A stretch of DNA of 25,051 nt from a virus, in the IMG/VR virus record IMGVR_UViG_3300038338_000007, positions 1-25,051 of that record, one strand, 5' to 3'. The notes beneath the pieces were generated by a model. It worked only from the letters and a program-made list of their open reading frames with translations. It searched no databases and had not been told where the DNA came from. How positions within the stretch are numbered: position 1 is the first letter of the stretch; each line of letters opens with the position of its first letter. The position numbers were made by a program, and so were the translations under genes. Positions 10,913-19,455 of the stretch are shown one piece after another.

Positions 10913-12914
10913 ACAACCACAAAAACTCGAGTACGACGACAACGCAGATAACCTAGTCGAAATGTTCGCCCAACACCCCGATGGGGTCCAGGCGCTACAA
11001 GACCTGTCGGTGAACATTCTGGAGGATTTTGACGAGGCTTGGTGTTCGGGTGAAAAGGCTCGTAAGCAGCGTAAGCTAGAGTGGGATCTGTTTACCAACG
11101 TTTTGCCAGAACGCAGCAGTAAGTTCAAGGACATGGCTAATGTGTCTCTAACCATTGTGTTGGAGAACATCTCCAGGCTGACCCATCGTGCGGAATCAGA
11201 ACTATTTGGCGACTGGACGAATGTGTTTGGGGTTATGCCAGTCGGACCGGACGACGTGGAGCAGGCCGAACTGCTTAGCTTGCATGGAAATTGGCAACTA
11301 ACGCAAAAAATAATTGACTTCCCCCGACAGATGCAGCGCGGCTTGCTGCACTTCTACCTATTCGGCGATGTGGTCGGTCACAGCTACTTCGATCCAAAGA
11401 CAAAGCGGAACCGGCATGAAATCCTAACGATGGATGATTTCGTTGTGCCGTTTACCGCGGTGTCTACCATGCCGGATTTCTCCGACGTGCCGTATCGCGT
11501 GCGGATTATACGCAAATATCGCCATTCCCTAGAAGCTCAACGCGGCATTTGGTACGGCGTGGATAGGGTTCTCGATGGGCAGATACCCGATTGGGCCGAT
11601 GACCCACAGCCCGAGTTCGCGTTACGCAATGCGGATAAACTTGGATACGACGTAGACGAGCTAATGACAGCGCCGTACATCGTATTACAGTACGAGGGGT
11701 GGTGTTCGCTACCCAACCAAAGGCGAGAGCGCTTTATTCAAGCGTTTGTCGATTACAAAACCGGCGGGATGCTGGGGCTAAGTATTCATGAAGAGGCCCC
11801 GTGGGAAGAGAATATCCGATTCGAAACCCAACGCCGTGAGCTTGATATGTACAGGGATCAGTACCAACAGCATCAAGCAATTACATCTCAACTCGAGTTT
11901 CAAAAGCAACTGATATCGGATCGCGCGGATGCTGGAGAACTCGAAGAGGGCGATGTCGGTATGGCCGAGCTTACTGGGCCTGAAGCTCAGCCACCACCCG
12001 CGCCTTCCTGGATGAAGAACCCGTCAGATATGGAGGAAGAGCCATCGCCAAAAAAGAGCCAGCCTATACACATGTTCAGTCACGCTGTGTGTATCGAGTC
12101 TCTTACCGGTGTTAGCGGGATTGGCTATGGTCGGATTGTAACCGCGTACAACATCGCTGCAAATATTCTTTTGTGCCAGTATATTGATACGGCCAGCCTG
12201 GCAAACTGTCCCACGATGATCACAACTGATCTAGTGCGTTGGAAAAGCCCGTTTAAGATTGGCCCTGCTCAAGTCAACACTGTCAGCGGAATATACGGCT
12301 CTGACCTGAAGGCAAACATCATGCCGTTTACGCCGGGGCAAGCAAATCCACAGATGAAGGAACTTGTGGAGATGTTTATCGCAGCCGGCCAATCGGCGAT
12401 TCAATCTCCCGACGTGTTATCTGGTGAGCCTGGTAAAAGCGGTGAGACCTTCCGCGGTATTGCTACCAGGGTAGAGCAGGCTACCAAGCAGCTTAGCGTA
12501 ACCACTCGCTCCTATGCCCGTTTTGTTCAGCAAATGCTAAAGAATAACGCTCGCCTCAATGCAATCTACATGGATGACATCGAGATTTTCATGGTGAATG
12601 ACCATAAGAACGGTCAGACCACGAAGCGCATTGACAAGCGCCTGTACGAGCGCGACTATTCAACCACTATTCGGTCTGATTTAAAGTACACCAGCCAAGC
12701 CCAAAAGCTAGAGCAGGCACAAAGGGTGCTAGACATGGCGATACAGAACCCCTATCTTTTGCAGAATGCATCGTTTCAATACCAAGCGCTCAAGAATTAC
12801 TTTGAAGCCCTTGGAACCCCGGAGCTAATCGCACAGCTTGGCCCAGCCCCACCACAGCAACAACAGCCCATGAGTTTACCGCAGCCGGAACCCCAACAGC
12901 AACAAATGCAATAA
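10878..12914 (+). CDS. Portal protein, P22-like
   Basis: A 678-residue protein, near the size of the P22 portal (about 725). It follows the terminase with a 35-base overlap and has GGAGG upstream. The N-terminal region is helical and acidic; the centre has long strands (VVPFTAVSTMPDF; PYRVRIIRKYR), and an insertion with charged coil (about 320-390). A Gly-Glu-Thr-Arg segment (SGETFRGIATRVEQATKQL) precedes the long pore helix region, as in P22-type portals. The C terminus is a Pro/Gln-rich tail. It forms the ring through which DNA enters. Confidence 0.93.
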   Translation: MATDTVTVLDTEQPQKLEYDDNADNLVEMFAQHPDGVQALQDLSVNILEDFDEAWCSGEKARKQRKLEWDLFTNVLPERSSKFKDMANVSLTIVLENISRLTHRAESELFGDWTNVFGVMPVGPDDVEQAELLSLHGNWQLTQKIIDFPRQMQRGLLHFYLFGDVVGHSYFDPKTKRNRHEILTMDDFVVPFTAVSTMPDFSDVPYRVRIIRKYRHSLEAQRGIWYGVDRVLDGQIPDWADDPQPEFALRNADKLGYDVDELMTAPYIVLQYEGWCSLPNQRRERFIQAFVDYKTGGMLGLSIHEEAPWEENIRFETQRRELDMYRDQYQQHQAITSQLEFQKQLISDRADAGELEEGDVGMAELTGPEAQPPPAPSWMKNPSDMEEEPSPKKSQPIHMFSHAVCIESLTGVSGIGYGRIVTAYNIAANILLCQYIDTASLANCPTMITTDLVRWKSPFKIGPAQVNTVSGIYGSDLKANIMPFTPGQANPQMKELVEMFIAAGQSAIQSPDVLSGEPGKSGETFRGIATRVEQATKQLSVTTRSYARFVQQMLKNNARLNAIYMDDIEIFMVNDHKNGQTTKRIDKRLYERDYSTTIRSDLKYTSQAQKLEQAQRVLDMAIQNPYLLQNASFQYQALKNYFEALGTPELIAQLGPAPPQQQQPMSLPQPEPQQQQMQ

Positions 12915-12921
12915 GAGGTTT

Positions 12922-13158
12922 ATGACTGAAAATATAGAGGAGCTACAGCAGCTTCACAGCAGCTGGAAAGAACAGAAGTATACACAAACGTTTCTAAACA
13001 ACCTAAAGCTACAGCTTAGGGATGCGTGGGTAGGGTTGCAAAGCTCTCTTGCGCAAACGACTGACCCAAAGGTAATGTATGCCTATAGCCGTTGGTGGAT
13101 GCTATCGGAGTGTATTACAGCGATAACGAAAGGACCGGAAGATGATCAAAGAGGCTAG
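12922..13158 (+). CDS. 78-residue helical protein after portal
   Basis: AAGAGGT gives a good ribosome site. The product is helical and polar (ENIEELQQLHSSWKEQKYTQ; KVMYAYSRWWMLSECITAI) with a WW pair. It overlaps the start of the GroES-like gene by 17 bases. Small helical proteins often occur between portal and scaffold in podoviruses, with unknown role. Possibly a partner of its overlapping neighbour. Confidence 0.65.
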   Translation: MTENIEELQQLHSSWKEQKYTQTFLNNLKLQLRDAWVGLQSSLAQTTDPKVMYAYSRWWMLSECITAITKGPEDDQRG

Positions 13159-13726
13159 GGAAGAAGCAAAGAAAAACAGGGTATCAGATACCATCCCAAG
13201 TGTGTCACCTGGTTCGTTGCTGGACATACGCCGTAAGCGGTACAACATCCCCGATGAGGTATTCGGTGTATCAGCGGTATATGATCGCATACTGGTATAC
13301 CAGGTGCAGAAAGAGGAGAAGGAGTTCTATGACGAGGGCGGGTTGATAAAAAAGACTGAGATTCGCCAAACCGCCGAACGGCGAACAACCCCGAGTGGTG
13401 TAATCGTAACCGCTGGTGTTCAGGCTTTAGATATCCTTAGAAGCAACGGCGTTGATTTAGGCCACCTGGTTTTTTACACCCAGCTGGCGTTTTATCGTAT
13501 ACCGGTAGACACCATTCTCGGTGAAGATATAAACCTTGTGGTGTTGCGAGCTGGTGAGATAGTCGCGAGTATTGACTTAGCGCACGCGCTTGCCACTAGA
13601 CAAGCAAGGACCATTACACGAGACCGTGAGCTTAAGGATGGCACAAAGATAACCCAACATTTCTATGTTGATGATAAGGGTAAGCAGTGGAACCCTGTAG
13701 AGGGTTTTAGCCCGGATGACCTGTAG
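13142..13726 (+). CDS. GroES/Cpn10-like co-chaperonin protein
   Basis: A 194-residue protein. Residues 47-147 show the order of landmarks of the Cpn10 fold: VYDRILVYQV at 46-55, a charged loop, GGLI at 66-69, a variable stretch rich in T and R where GroES has its mobile loop, SGVIVTAG at 85-92, a GVDLGHLVFY segment and LVVLRAGEIVASID at 132-145. A 46-residue N-terminal and about 48-residue C-terminal extension flank the core. Known phage co-chaperonins (T4 gp31) help host GroEL fold the capsid protein; its place between portal and scaffold makes capsid folding the simplest role. Not proven; the fold could serve another assembly function. Confidence 0.75.
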   Translation: MIKEAREEAKKNRVSDTIPSVSPGSLLDIRRKRYNIPDEVFGVSAVYDRILVYQVQKEEKEFYDEGGLIKKTEIRQTAERRTTPSGVIVTAGVQALDILRSNGVDLGHLVFYTQLAFYRIPVDTILGEDINLVVLRAGEIVASIDLAHALATRQARTITRDRELKDGTKITQHFYVDDKGKQWNPVEGFSPDDL

Positions 13727-13734
13727 GAGAAAGT

Positions 13735-14637
13735 ATGTTTGACGACGAAAATGATAATGTGTTAGAGAACGAAGACGAACCTATCGACGGTTCACCGGGA
13801 TCTATCGAGGATTCCGGCTCTGGGCTAGACGACGACGATTCGGGGTCGCAAGAGGGTAAACTAACCTGGAAAGAAAAACGCCGTCAGCGTGGTCGTGATC
13901 TCGTGGCCGAGGCAAAGCGTGATAAGTACGAAGCCGAACAGCGCGCGCTTCGGGCCGATCAGCGTGCCGTGGAGCTTGAGCGACGGTTGAACCAAATCGA
14001 GGGTCGCCTTGGCAGTGATCAGAAAAAGCAAGAAGAAGACGATGTTGATAAAGCGCTGATGGAAAATTACAACGCACGTGTAAGGTTATCTCGTGAGATC
14101 AATGCCAGGGCGGCCAACAACGAGACGCTAACCGACGCCGAAAGCGAGCAATACCTACGCGAAACAAAAAAGCTGGACGATGAGCAATACGAGCTTAGGT
14201 CCAGAAAGTTCGACCGACCGGCCCAACAGCAACCGCAGCAACCGCAGGAATCCCCACAAATCCAGGCACTTAGGTATAAGTACGCGGATGTGGTCACAAA
14301 CCAACGCGCCACGGCCTGGGCTACCGGTCAGATGCAATCAACCATAGCGGAGCGCGAGCACCCCCCTACGCAACAGGAGGCGATGGAGATTCTCGACGAT
14401 GTTATGAACCGAACTCGCCAGCGGTTTCGAATCGGTGAGCACTCCAAGTCTACCGATGCGTCTAAAAACCGGTTTTCCGGGGTGGGAAGCGATTATTCCA
14501 CCACCGGTGGTAGACGTGGAAAGGCCCCCGTCAATCTAACCGACACGGAAAAAGCCATGGCGAGACAGTTTTATTCAGACACCGAGATGTCTGAAGAAGA
14601 GATGTACAAAAGGTTCGCAAAAGAGGTTCGGGGTTAA
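13735..14637 (+). CDS. Scaffolding protein
   Basis: A 300-residue protein, the size of P22 gp8 (303). GGAGAAAG lies just before the ATG. The N terminus is very acidic and low-complexity (about 1-38), then a long charged coiled-coil region (AEAKRDKYEAEQRALRADQR and on to about 110), a Gln/Pro stretch near 165-175, and a C-terminal helix pair beginning LTDTEKAMARQFY that matches the coat-binding end of P22-type scaffolds. No cysteine. It would guide capsid assembly and leave before maturation. Confidence 0.85.
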   Translation: MFDDENDNVLENEDEPIDGSPGSIEDSGSGLDDDDSGSQEGKLTWKEKRRQRGRDLVAEAKRDKYEAEQRALRADQRAVELERRLNQIEGRLGSDQKKQEEDDVDKALMENYNARVRLSREINARAANNETLTDAESEQYLRETKKLDDEQYELRSRKFDRPAQQQPQQPQESPQIQALRYKYADVVTNQRATAWATGQMQSTIAEREHPPTQQEAMEILDDVMNRTRQRFRIGEHSKSTDASKNRFSGVGSDYSTTGGRRGKAPVNLTDTEKAMARQFYSDTEMSEEEMYKRFAKEVRG

Positions 14638-14652
14638 CACAAAAGAAATCCC

Positions 14653-14681
14653 TTGACAACACAAAACTAAACAAATAACAT
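14653..14681 (+). promoter_or_regulatory. Promoter before the capsid genes
   Basis: Consensus TTGACA (14653-14658), 17 bases, TAACAT (14676-14681). A second -10-like TATAGT (14683-14688) has no matching -35 at the proper distance. This is the only clear promoter within the virion genes and would boost the decoration and capsid proteins, which are needed in large amounts. Confidence 0.55.
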
Positions 14682-14690
14682 TTATAGTGC

Positions 14691-14808
14691 AGAAGCGTAT
14701 TAGACTTGCCGGTGTACGCTTTTGACTCGGCGCAATCGATCCCTGGTTGGAGCCAGACATTCTTAGGGAAGCCAGCTGCTAGGCGCAAGGAGAGCAGGGT
14801 GAGAATGT
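14691..14808 (+). promoter_or_regulatory. Folded leader before the 157-residue gene
   Basis: About 115 bases of untranslated leader with two strong foldings. AAGCGTA (14693-14699) pairs with TACGCTT (14715-14721), extendable to 10 pairs. ACATTCT (14757-14763) pairs with AGAATGT (14802-14808), ending exactly at the start codon; inside it CTGCT (14776-14780) pairs with AGCAG (14793-14797) with AAGGAG in the loop. The ribosome site GGGTGAG lies inside the outer stem, so translation could be held back until the stem opens. Confidence 0.55.
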
Positions 14809-15282
14809 ATGGCAAAACACAACCAACTGGAAGAGTATCGAAAAAGCCAATCCAGCGAAGATAGCGTTAGAACGGATCCGCGGAAATCATCTGCGACTTC
14901 GTCTCACGACCAATTCCGTAAACTGCAGATGGGACTGACCAACTGTGATCCAAACCGCCATTATGTTGGCGCGCTTGTTCGAGACGGCGACGCTGTTGCC
15001 AGGTACGAGGATCAGGGTTATGTCGTTGAAACGGTACGGAAAGGTGGGCCGAAGTACAACGGTTATAGCACGGCAAAATATGGTGAACCCATTTTATTTC
15101 GCGGTCACATGCTGATGTCTATCGATAACCAAGAACTCGCTGCATATAACGCAAAACGACAGGCTGTCTGTGATGCTCTTCGGAACAAAATGAGACTCAA
15201 GAAGGAAAAAGGACAGAACTTCACGGGAGTAGATGGCGTCATTGTTGATCGCCATGATGTGGATATTCCAGCTCCCGCATAA
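14809..15282 (+). CDS. 157-residue protein of capsid operon
   Basis: The first gene behind the capsid promoter and leader. A polar N terminus (HNQLEEYRKSQSSEDS) leads to a mixed region with CDPNRHYVGALVRDGDAVA and a basic C-terminal part (KRQAVCDALRNKMRLKKEKG). The motif order with G-Y-V and a helical end suggests a soluble, possibly minor head or DNA-packaging-associated protein. No family recognised. Expressed with the capsid proteins. Confidence 0.7.
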   Translation: MAKHNQLEEYRKSQSSEDSVRTDPRKSSATSSHDQFRKLQMGLTNCDPNRHYVGALVRDGDAVARYEDQGYVVETVRKGGPKYNGYSTAKYGEPILFRGHMLMSIDNQELAAYNAKRQAVCDALRNKMRLKKEKGQNFTGVDGVIVDRHDVDIPAPA

Positions 15283-15296
15283 TCCAGGAGACTTAC

Positions 15297-15944
15297 ATGG
15301 CTGACAACCTACACATTTATGGGTTTCGACCGTATAGGGCCAAGATTGGTGCGTTTACCTCTCCGGTAAGAATGACGGTTGCGACCGCTCAGGACGACGT
15401 TGATGACAGCGCCAATTCGGTTAATATATGGCCGGGTGACCCACTCAAAACCATGGCTACGGGTGGCGTAAAAGTTGCCCTTACGACTGAAGAGGTTGAC
15501 TACATCTGTTGCGGTATCTATCCGTACTACGATGCATCAACCGGCATAATGAAACATGGGAAATACTACCCTAACGCGACAGCATGGGGTACGGTAGAAG
15601 CAAGGCGCGGATGGGTCGCTTGTTACCGTGCGGATGCTTACATTTGGGAAGTCGACGTTGATGACAAAGTTACAGCAACTACTTACGCTGGTTATGTAGC
15701 ACACATTAACGCGAACTGCGCATTCGTGGTTCCAGGCGACACCACCAAGGTGGCGGCAGATCCATACGCTGACATTTCCACAGTCGATCCAACAGACGTT
15801 GATGATAGTTTGCGCATAGTCGGTATATCCGACACTATTCACAACCGGGACTTCTCAGGAAGTTACGTCAAACTGTTGGTAGAGTTCAACCTTACAGGGC
15901 TTGCTGGTACTCCGGAAGCTTCCGAGCTTGTTGCTGGTATCTAA
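15297..15944 (+). CDS. Head decoration-like structural protein
   Basis: A 215-residue protein with an AGGAGA ribosome site, just before the capsid gene. It is beta-rich with few charged helices and many G, T, D and Y residues, and a motif series GDPLKTMATGGVKVALTTEE that occurs in phage minor head and decoration proteins upstream of the coat gene. The C terminus LVEFNLTGLAGTPEASELVA is hydrophobic. A role as cement or decoration protein is inferred from position and composition. Confidence 0.75.
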   Translation: MADNLHIYGFRPYRAKIGAFTSPVRMTVATAQDDVDDSANSVNIWPGDPLKTMATGGVKVALTTEEVDYICCGIYPYYDASTGIMKHGKYYPNATAWGTVEARRGWVACYRADAYIWEVDVDDKVTATTYAGYVAHINANCAFVVPGDTTKVAADPYADISTVDPTDVDDSLRIVGISDTIHNRDFSGSYVKLLVEFNLTGLAGTPEASELVAGI

Positions 15945-15956
15945 TAGGAGAATATT

Positions 15957-16871
15957 ATGGCAGACCTAGTTATGAGAAGTACCGAAGCTACCTCGCTCGA
16001 AGTGATGCTGAACAAAGTCATCGACGACAAAGAGCGACCGGGAAAAATGTACTACAACAAGTGGCTCAAAGAAGAGTCTGGTTCAGGCGGACAGATCGAT
16101 GATCTAGAAACCTACGGACCTGGCCTTGCTTTTGAGGTTCCGGAAGGTACTGACCTACCGACCGCTACCATGGGTGAGCACACGCGTTTCCGGTACATCC
16201 CGGTGAAGTACGGCGTTATTCTTCAGATTACCGAAGAAGCGTTGGAAGACAACAAGCACCCGCAAGTGCTACGATTAGCTCAACGAACCAAGCGTGCGAT
16301 TATGAAGACCATCGAGGTTGTATCTCATGATCTACTAAACCGCATGTTCAACACGAGTTATCCGATTGGTGACGGACTGCCCCTGGGCTCCGCGTCACAC
16401 ACCTTGGGTAATGCGGGTACGTTTAGCAACTACATGGCAGCTCCACAGCTTTCGCCGTCGATTACGGCTCTTGAGCGTGCGCTAAGTGACATCACCGCGA
16501 TGGTGGGACACGATGGTGAGATCGAGGGTTACAACGGCAAGCGAGTTGTTTGTCCGCATGGGCAAAAGTTCGCATGGAAGCAGGTATTGAAGTCCGGTCA
16601 GTCTCCCGAGACCTATCAAGGCATCAACGCTGTATCCGCTGCTGAAACCGGCCTAGAGGCCGAGCCTGTCGCGACTCCATTCTGGAACGCTTCGACTACC
16701 AACTGGTGTATTCAGACCGACGCTGACAACCCTGCAAAAATCTACTTCTGGCGTAGACCCCGCGGTCGAGCCTGGAGAGAAGAGGGTCCGCAAGTCATGC
16801 GTTATTCTACCGACACTCGGTTTGTTGTTGGCTGTAGCGATGCGAGGGCTTTCTACTGCGTGGAGGCATAA
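15957..16871 (+). CDS. Major capsid protein
   Basis: A 304-residue protein with GGAG six bases before the ATG. It has the pattern of HK97-fold coat proteins without a long N-terminal scaffold domain: an N-terminal arm, a PVKYGVILQITEEALEDNK strand-helix unit, a long helix (QRTKRAIMKTIEVVSHDLLN), GSASHTLGNAGTFSN near 142-156, and a C-terminal beta-rich domain with WRRPRGRAW and YSTDTRFVVGCSDARAFY. It lies after scaffold and decoration genes and before the adaptor gene. It is shorter than P22 coat (430), probably lacking an insertion domain. Confidence 0.92.
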   Translation: MADLVMRSTEATSLEVMLNKVIDDKERPGKMYYNKWLKEESGSGGQIDDLETYGPGLAFEVPEGTDLPTATMGEHTRFRYIPVKYGVILQITEEALEDNKHPQVLRLAQRTKRAIMKTIEVVSHDLLNRMFNTSYPIGDGLPLGSASHTLGNAGTFSNYMAAPQLSPSITALERALSDITAMVGHDGEIEGYNGKRVVCPHGQKFAWKQVLKSGQSPETYQGINAVSAAETGLEAEPVATPFWNASTTNWCIQTDADNPAKIYFWRRPRGRAWREEGPQVMRYSTDTRFVVGCSDARAFYCVEA

Positions 16872-17801
16872 ATGGCTACCAACACTTTTATGAACGCAAT
16901 GCAAAGTTCGCTTTATAATCGGTATGGGATAACCATTCCGCCAACGGCGCACGTAGCGGCGTTTCTACACGCAGATGGTGTTCGAGATGGTGATGACTCT
17001 TTCATTAAGAACAACACCGTTAAGACGCTCAACAAAGCATTAGCGCGCTGTAAGTCTGACAGACAGGACTATATTTTTGCTCTTCCGGGGCACACGGAAA
17101 ACGTGGCTTCGGCAGATGCGATGGATAGCCTTGTTGCCGGCACTCAAATCGTTGGTATCGGTGATGGCGCTGGTCGCCCCGCCTTTACCTGGTCTGCGGC
17201 TGCCTCTACATTCTTGTTCGACGTGGCTAATGTTGGGTTGCACAACTGTATCCTAAACCTGGAACCAGGTACGGGAACCGTTACAGTGGCAGCTCCGATT
17301 ACCGTGTCTGGCGCCGGGTGTGCAATAACCGGGTGTTTGATGCGGTTTTCCACTGACGCGAACAACAAGGTAACGCAGGGTTTCACTGTAACTGGTGATG
17401 ATTTCCGTTTCGAAAACAATATTTGTTACGGAGCCACCGCGGGTGAGTGCACAGCGTTTATGGATCTCAACGCTGCACATCGTGCGGTTCTCATTGGCAA
17501 CTATATCGCCGGTGCGACCTCGAACGTAGCGGTGGGATTAGTACGCTTCGTTACCGCCGCCTCTCTGAACGTGTATTTGAAGGACAACGTCTATATCAAC
17601 CGAAAAGCCTTGAGCACCTGTTGTGTGACGGGGTTGGCGGCTGTATCTGGCATTTCCATCAACGAATCGTTCAACTACCTAGACACCGCTTCGTTGACCC
17701 CATGGTTGACGAGCACTGGTATTATGCACTTTCATCGACCGAGTGTAACAAACACGGCTGGTGAAACCGGTTCTGAAGTAGTCGGCACCGTATCTGCATA
17801 A
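16872..17801 (+). CDS. Right-handed beta-helix protein after the capsid gene
   Basis: A 309-residue protein starting on the base after the capsid stop, with GGAGG upstream. The N-terminal 35 residues are polar; the rest shows the repeating short strands, G, N, V, I and T of parallel beta-helices (QIVGIGDG; GLHNCILNLE; GCAITGCLMRF; FRFENNICYG; AVLIGNYIAG). VKTLNKALARCKSDRQDYIF and GHTENV in the first part match a similar order in the beta-helix protein at 18607, so the two are paralogues. Position suggests a head fibre or surface spike. Confidence 0.8.
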   Translation: MATNTFMNAMQSSLYNRYGITIPPTAHVAAFLHADGVRDGDDSFIKNNTVKTLNKALARCKSDRQDYIFALPGHTENVASADAMDSLVAGTQIVGIGDGAGRPAFTWSAAASTFLFDVANVGLHNCILNLEPGTGTVTVAAPITVSGAGCAITGCLMRFSTDANNKVTQGFTVTGDDFRFENNICYGATAGECTAFMDLNAAHRAVLIGNYIAGATSNVAVGLVRFVTAASLNVYLKDNVYINRKALSTCCVTGLAAVSGISINESFNYLDTASLTPWLTSTGIMHFHRPSVTNTAGETGSEVVGTVSA

Positions 17802-17813
17802 TCCTCCCACGCT

Positions 17814-17841
17814 CTGTGACTTCGGGTTTCCGGGGTCACAG
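17814..17841 (+). terminator. Stable intergenic hairpin, no T tract
   Basis: CTGTGACTTCGG (17814-17825) pairs with CCGGGGTCACAG (17830-17841), 12 pairs with two G-T, around a GTTT loop. There is no T tract, so it is more likely a stability or processing element that protects the abundant capsid mRNA, or it affects the ribosome site of the next gene (GGGATGG directly after it). Confidence 0.5.
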
Positions 17842-17856
17842 GGATGGTTATAAAAC

Positions 17857-18597
17857 ATGACGATATCCGATAATCGCGGAACCGAGAAGACCATCGATCA
17901 GATCGTCTTGACGGCATATGTACAGGCCGGGCTGGTAAATGACCAGCAAAGGCTAAACCCCCCACAGTGGGCTGATAAGCTTGCGGTTGGGCGTGACTAT
18001 CTAAACAGTATCGTGAATAGCCTGCAGGTTGAGGGCGTGCCTATCCGGTCACAGGTGCTGTACAACCTGTCTATTGAAGCTGATATCAAGCAATATGCAT
18101 TGCCGAGTTATGTTCTAGATGTTGTCGGTGATGCGGTTTTCCAGGATTCGTCTTCAACACTTCTAGAGGCTCAAGAAGAGTATTTGGTTCAGCCGGCTAC
18201 CATGGCTCAATGGCAGGTATTCCCCGACAAGAGCAGCTCCAGCACTCCGGAATACTACATGTTGTATAAGTCGTATTCGCCGATGAACCTCTTTTTATGG
18301 CCCATTCCAGATGAGAACGGTTATCTACGGCTACAAGTCCAAAGACTTTCCGCGGATTCAACCACCGGAACTAACACGGTGGATCTCGGCGTAACGTGGA
18401 CGGAATACCTAGAATGGCGGCTGGCGTTCAGACTAGCGATGTCCAACTCGTTGCCAGCGGATAAATGCCAAATGCTCAACGCGGAAGCCAAGGGGATAAA
18501 AACAAAGCTACTGCAAAAGTCCAATGAGACTGCGGTGGAGCCACTAAGCTTTATGCACTCAACGCCATGGAGCGGATACAGGAATACCATTGACTAG
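17857..18597 (+). CDS. Head-to-tail adaptor, P22 gp4-like
   Basis: A 246-residue protein. Its first half is helical with the adaptor pattern TIDQIVLTAYVQAGLVNDQQ, WADKLAVGRDYLNSIVNSLQ and VEGVP; then strands with LPSYVLDVVGDAVF. Known members attach to the portal and make the tail-binding platform. The order adaptor, beta-helix proteins, gp10-like protein in the next genes agrees with P22. It is longer than P22 gp4 (166). Weak ribosome site (GGGATGG about ten bases away) next to a hairpin. Confidence 0.8.
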   Translation: MTISDNRGTEKTIDQIVLTAYVQAGLVNDQQRLNPPQWADKLAVGRDYLNSIVNSLQVEGVPIRSQVLYNLSIEADIKQYALPSYVLDVVGDAVFQDSSSTLLEAQEEYLVQPATMAQWQVFPDKSSSSTPEYYMLYKSYSPMNLFLWPIPDENGYLRLQVQRLSADSTTGTNTVDLGVTWTEYLEWRLAFRLAMSNSLPADKCQMLNAEAKGIKTKLLQKSNETAVEPLSFMHSTPWSGYRNTID

Positions 18598-18606
18598 GAA
18601 TAAACA

Positions 18607-19455
18607 ATGTCGATTATACATCTACCAAACGGCATAGGGGAAACACTAGGGGATTCTTTAGCAACCACAAGCCCATTAGAAGTAAACGGCAACGTTTGGT
18701 ATGTGCACTATGGGACCGGAACAGACGCGGTGTCACCCGCTGGCCAGAGCCGACAGGCCCCGTTGAAAACCTTTGACCAGGCCAATACCAATGCGGCAAG
18801 TGGGGATGTTGTCGTGCTTATGGATGGACATGAGGAAACGATTGCGGCTACGATTACAGTTAGCAAAGATCTCACCGTCATAGGCGCTGGTTCGAGTGGT
18901 GGGCTTCCAACTGTAAAGCTTACCAATAATCAGGCAGCAGGTCAGATGCTTAGTATAACGGCGCAAAACTATGCGCAGTTTAGAAATATTTGGTTTGAAG
19001 AGGAGCTCCAGGCGAACTCGGCGGCCAAGCTGGTTCTATCTTCTGCGTTTTCCACGGGAGACGTGATATTCACCGGATGTTACTTCCAGTGTGGGCAATA
19101 CGACGATGACTATGCTGTGGAAATAACCCAGGGGTCGTCCGTTGTGTTTAAAAACACTACATTCATCTCAACAGCCACTTCCATCGCAACGCAACCGTAT
19201 GCTGCGATTGGAACCGTTTCCGGCTCAACGCTACACGCGGTTGTGCTCGACGGTGCGGTTATAGATGGTGGCACATACGGCTGGTCTAAGTACCACGCGG
19301 TGGACCTGGTGGACCAGCAACCTACGATGGTTATAGGCGAAAGCGTATCACTACTTCGCGGATCGGATGTGAGGATACATTCGAGCGCGGTGGGATACTT
19401 TAACGCATCTACTCAATCCGGCGGGTGTCGGATAGATTGGGATGGGGTTACTTAA
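18607..19455 (+). CDS. Beta-helix protein, paralogue of the one at 16872
   Basis: A 282-residue protein with AGGA upstream. After a polar N terminus it begins VWYVHYGTGTD, then APLKTFDQANTNAASGDVVV with DGHEETI, TVIGAGSSGG and further short strands, as in parallel beta-helix proteins. The order of landmarks (TL-A, GD, GH-E, IGAG-G-P) matches the protein at 16872, so they are distant paralogues. Its stop overlaps the tailspike start (TAATG). Likely part of a tail-fibre or spike complex, or a chaperone-like partner. Confidence 0.75.
   Translation: MSIIHLPNGIGETLGDSLATTSPLEVNGNVWYVHYGTGTDAVSPAGQSRQAPLKTFDQANTNAASGDVVVLMDGHEETIAATITVSKDLTVIGAGSSGGLPTVKLTNNQAAGQMLSITAQNYAQFRNIWFEEELQANSAAKLVLSSAFSTGDVIFTGCYFQCGQYDDDYAVEITQGSSVVFKNTTFISTATSIATQPYAAIGTVSGSTLHAVVLDGAVIDGGTYGWSKYHAVDLVDQQPTMVIGESVSLLRGSDVRIHSSAVGYFNASTQSGGCRIDWDGVT

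Noticed and set aside
14683-14688. TATAGT as the -10 of the capsid promoter
   Set aside because: The distance to TTGACA is 24 bases, too long; TAACAT at 17 bases is preferred.
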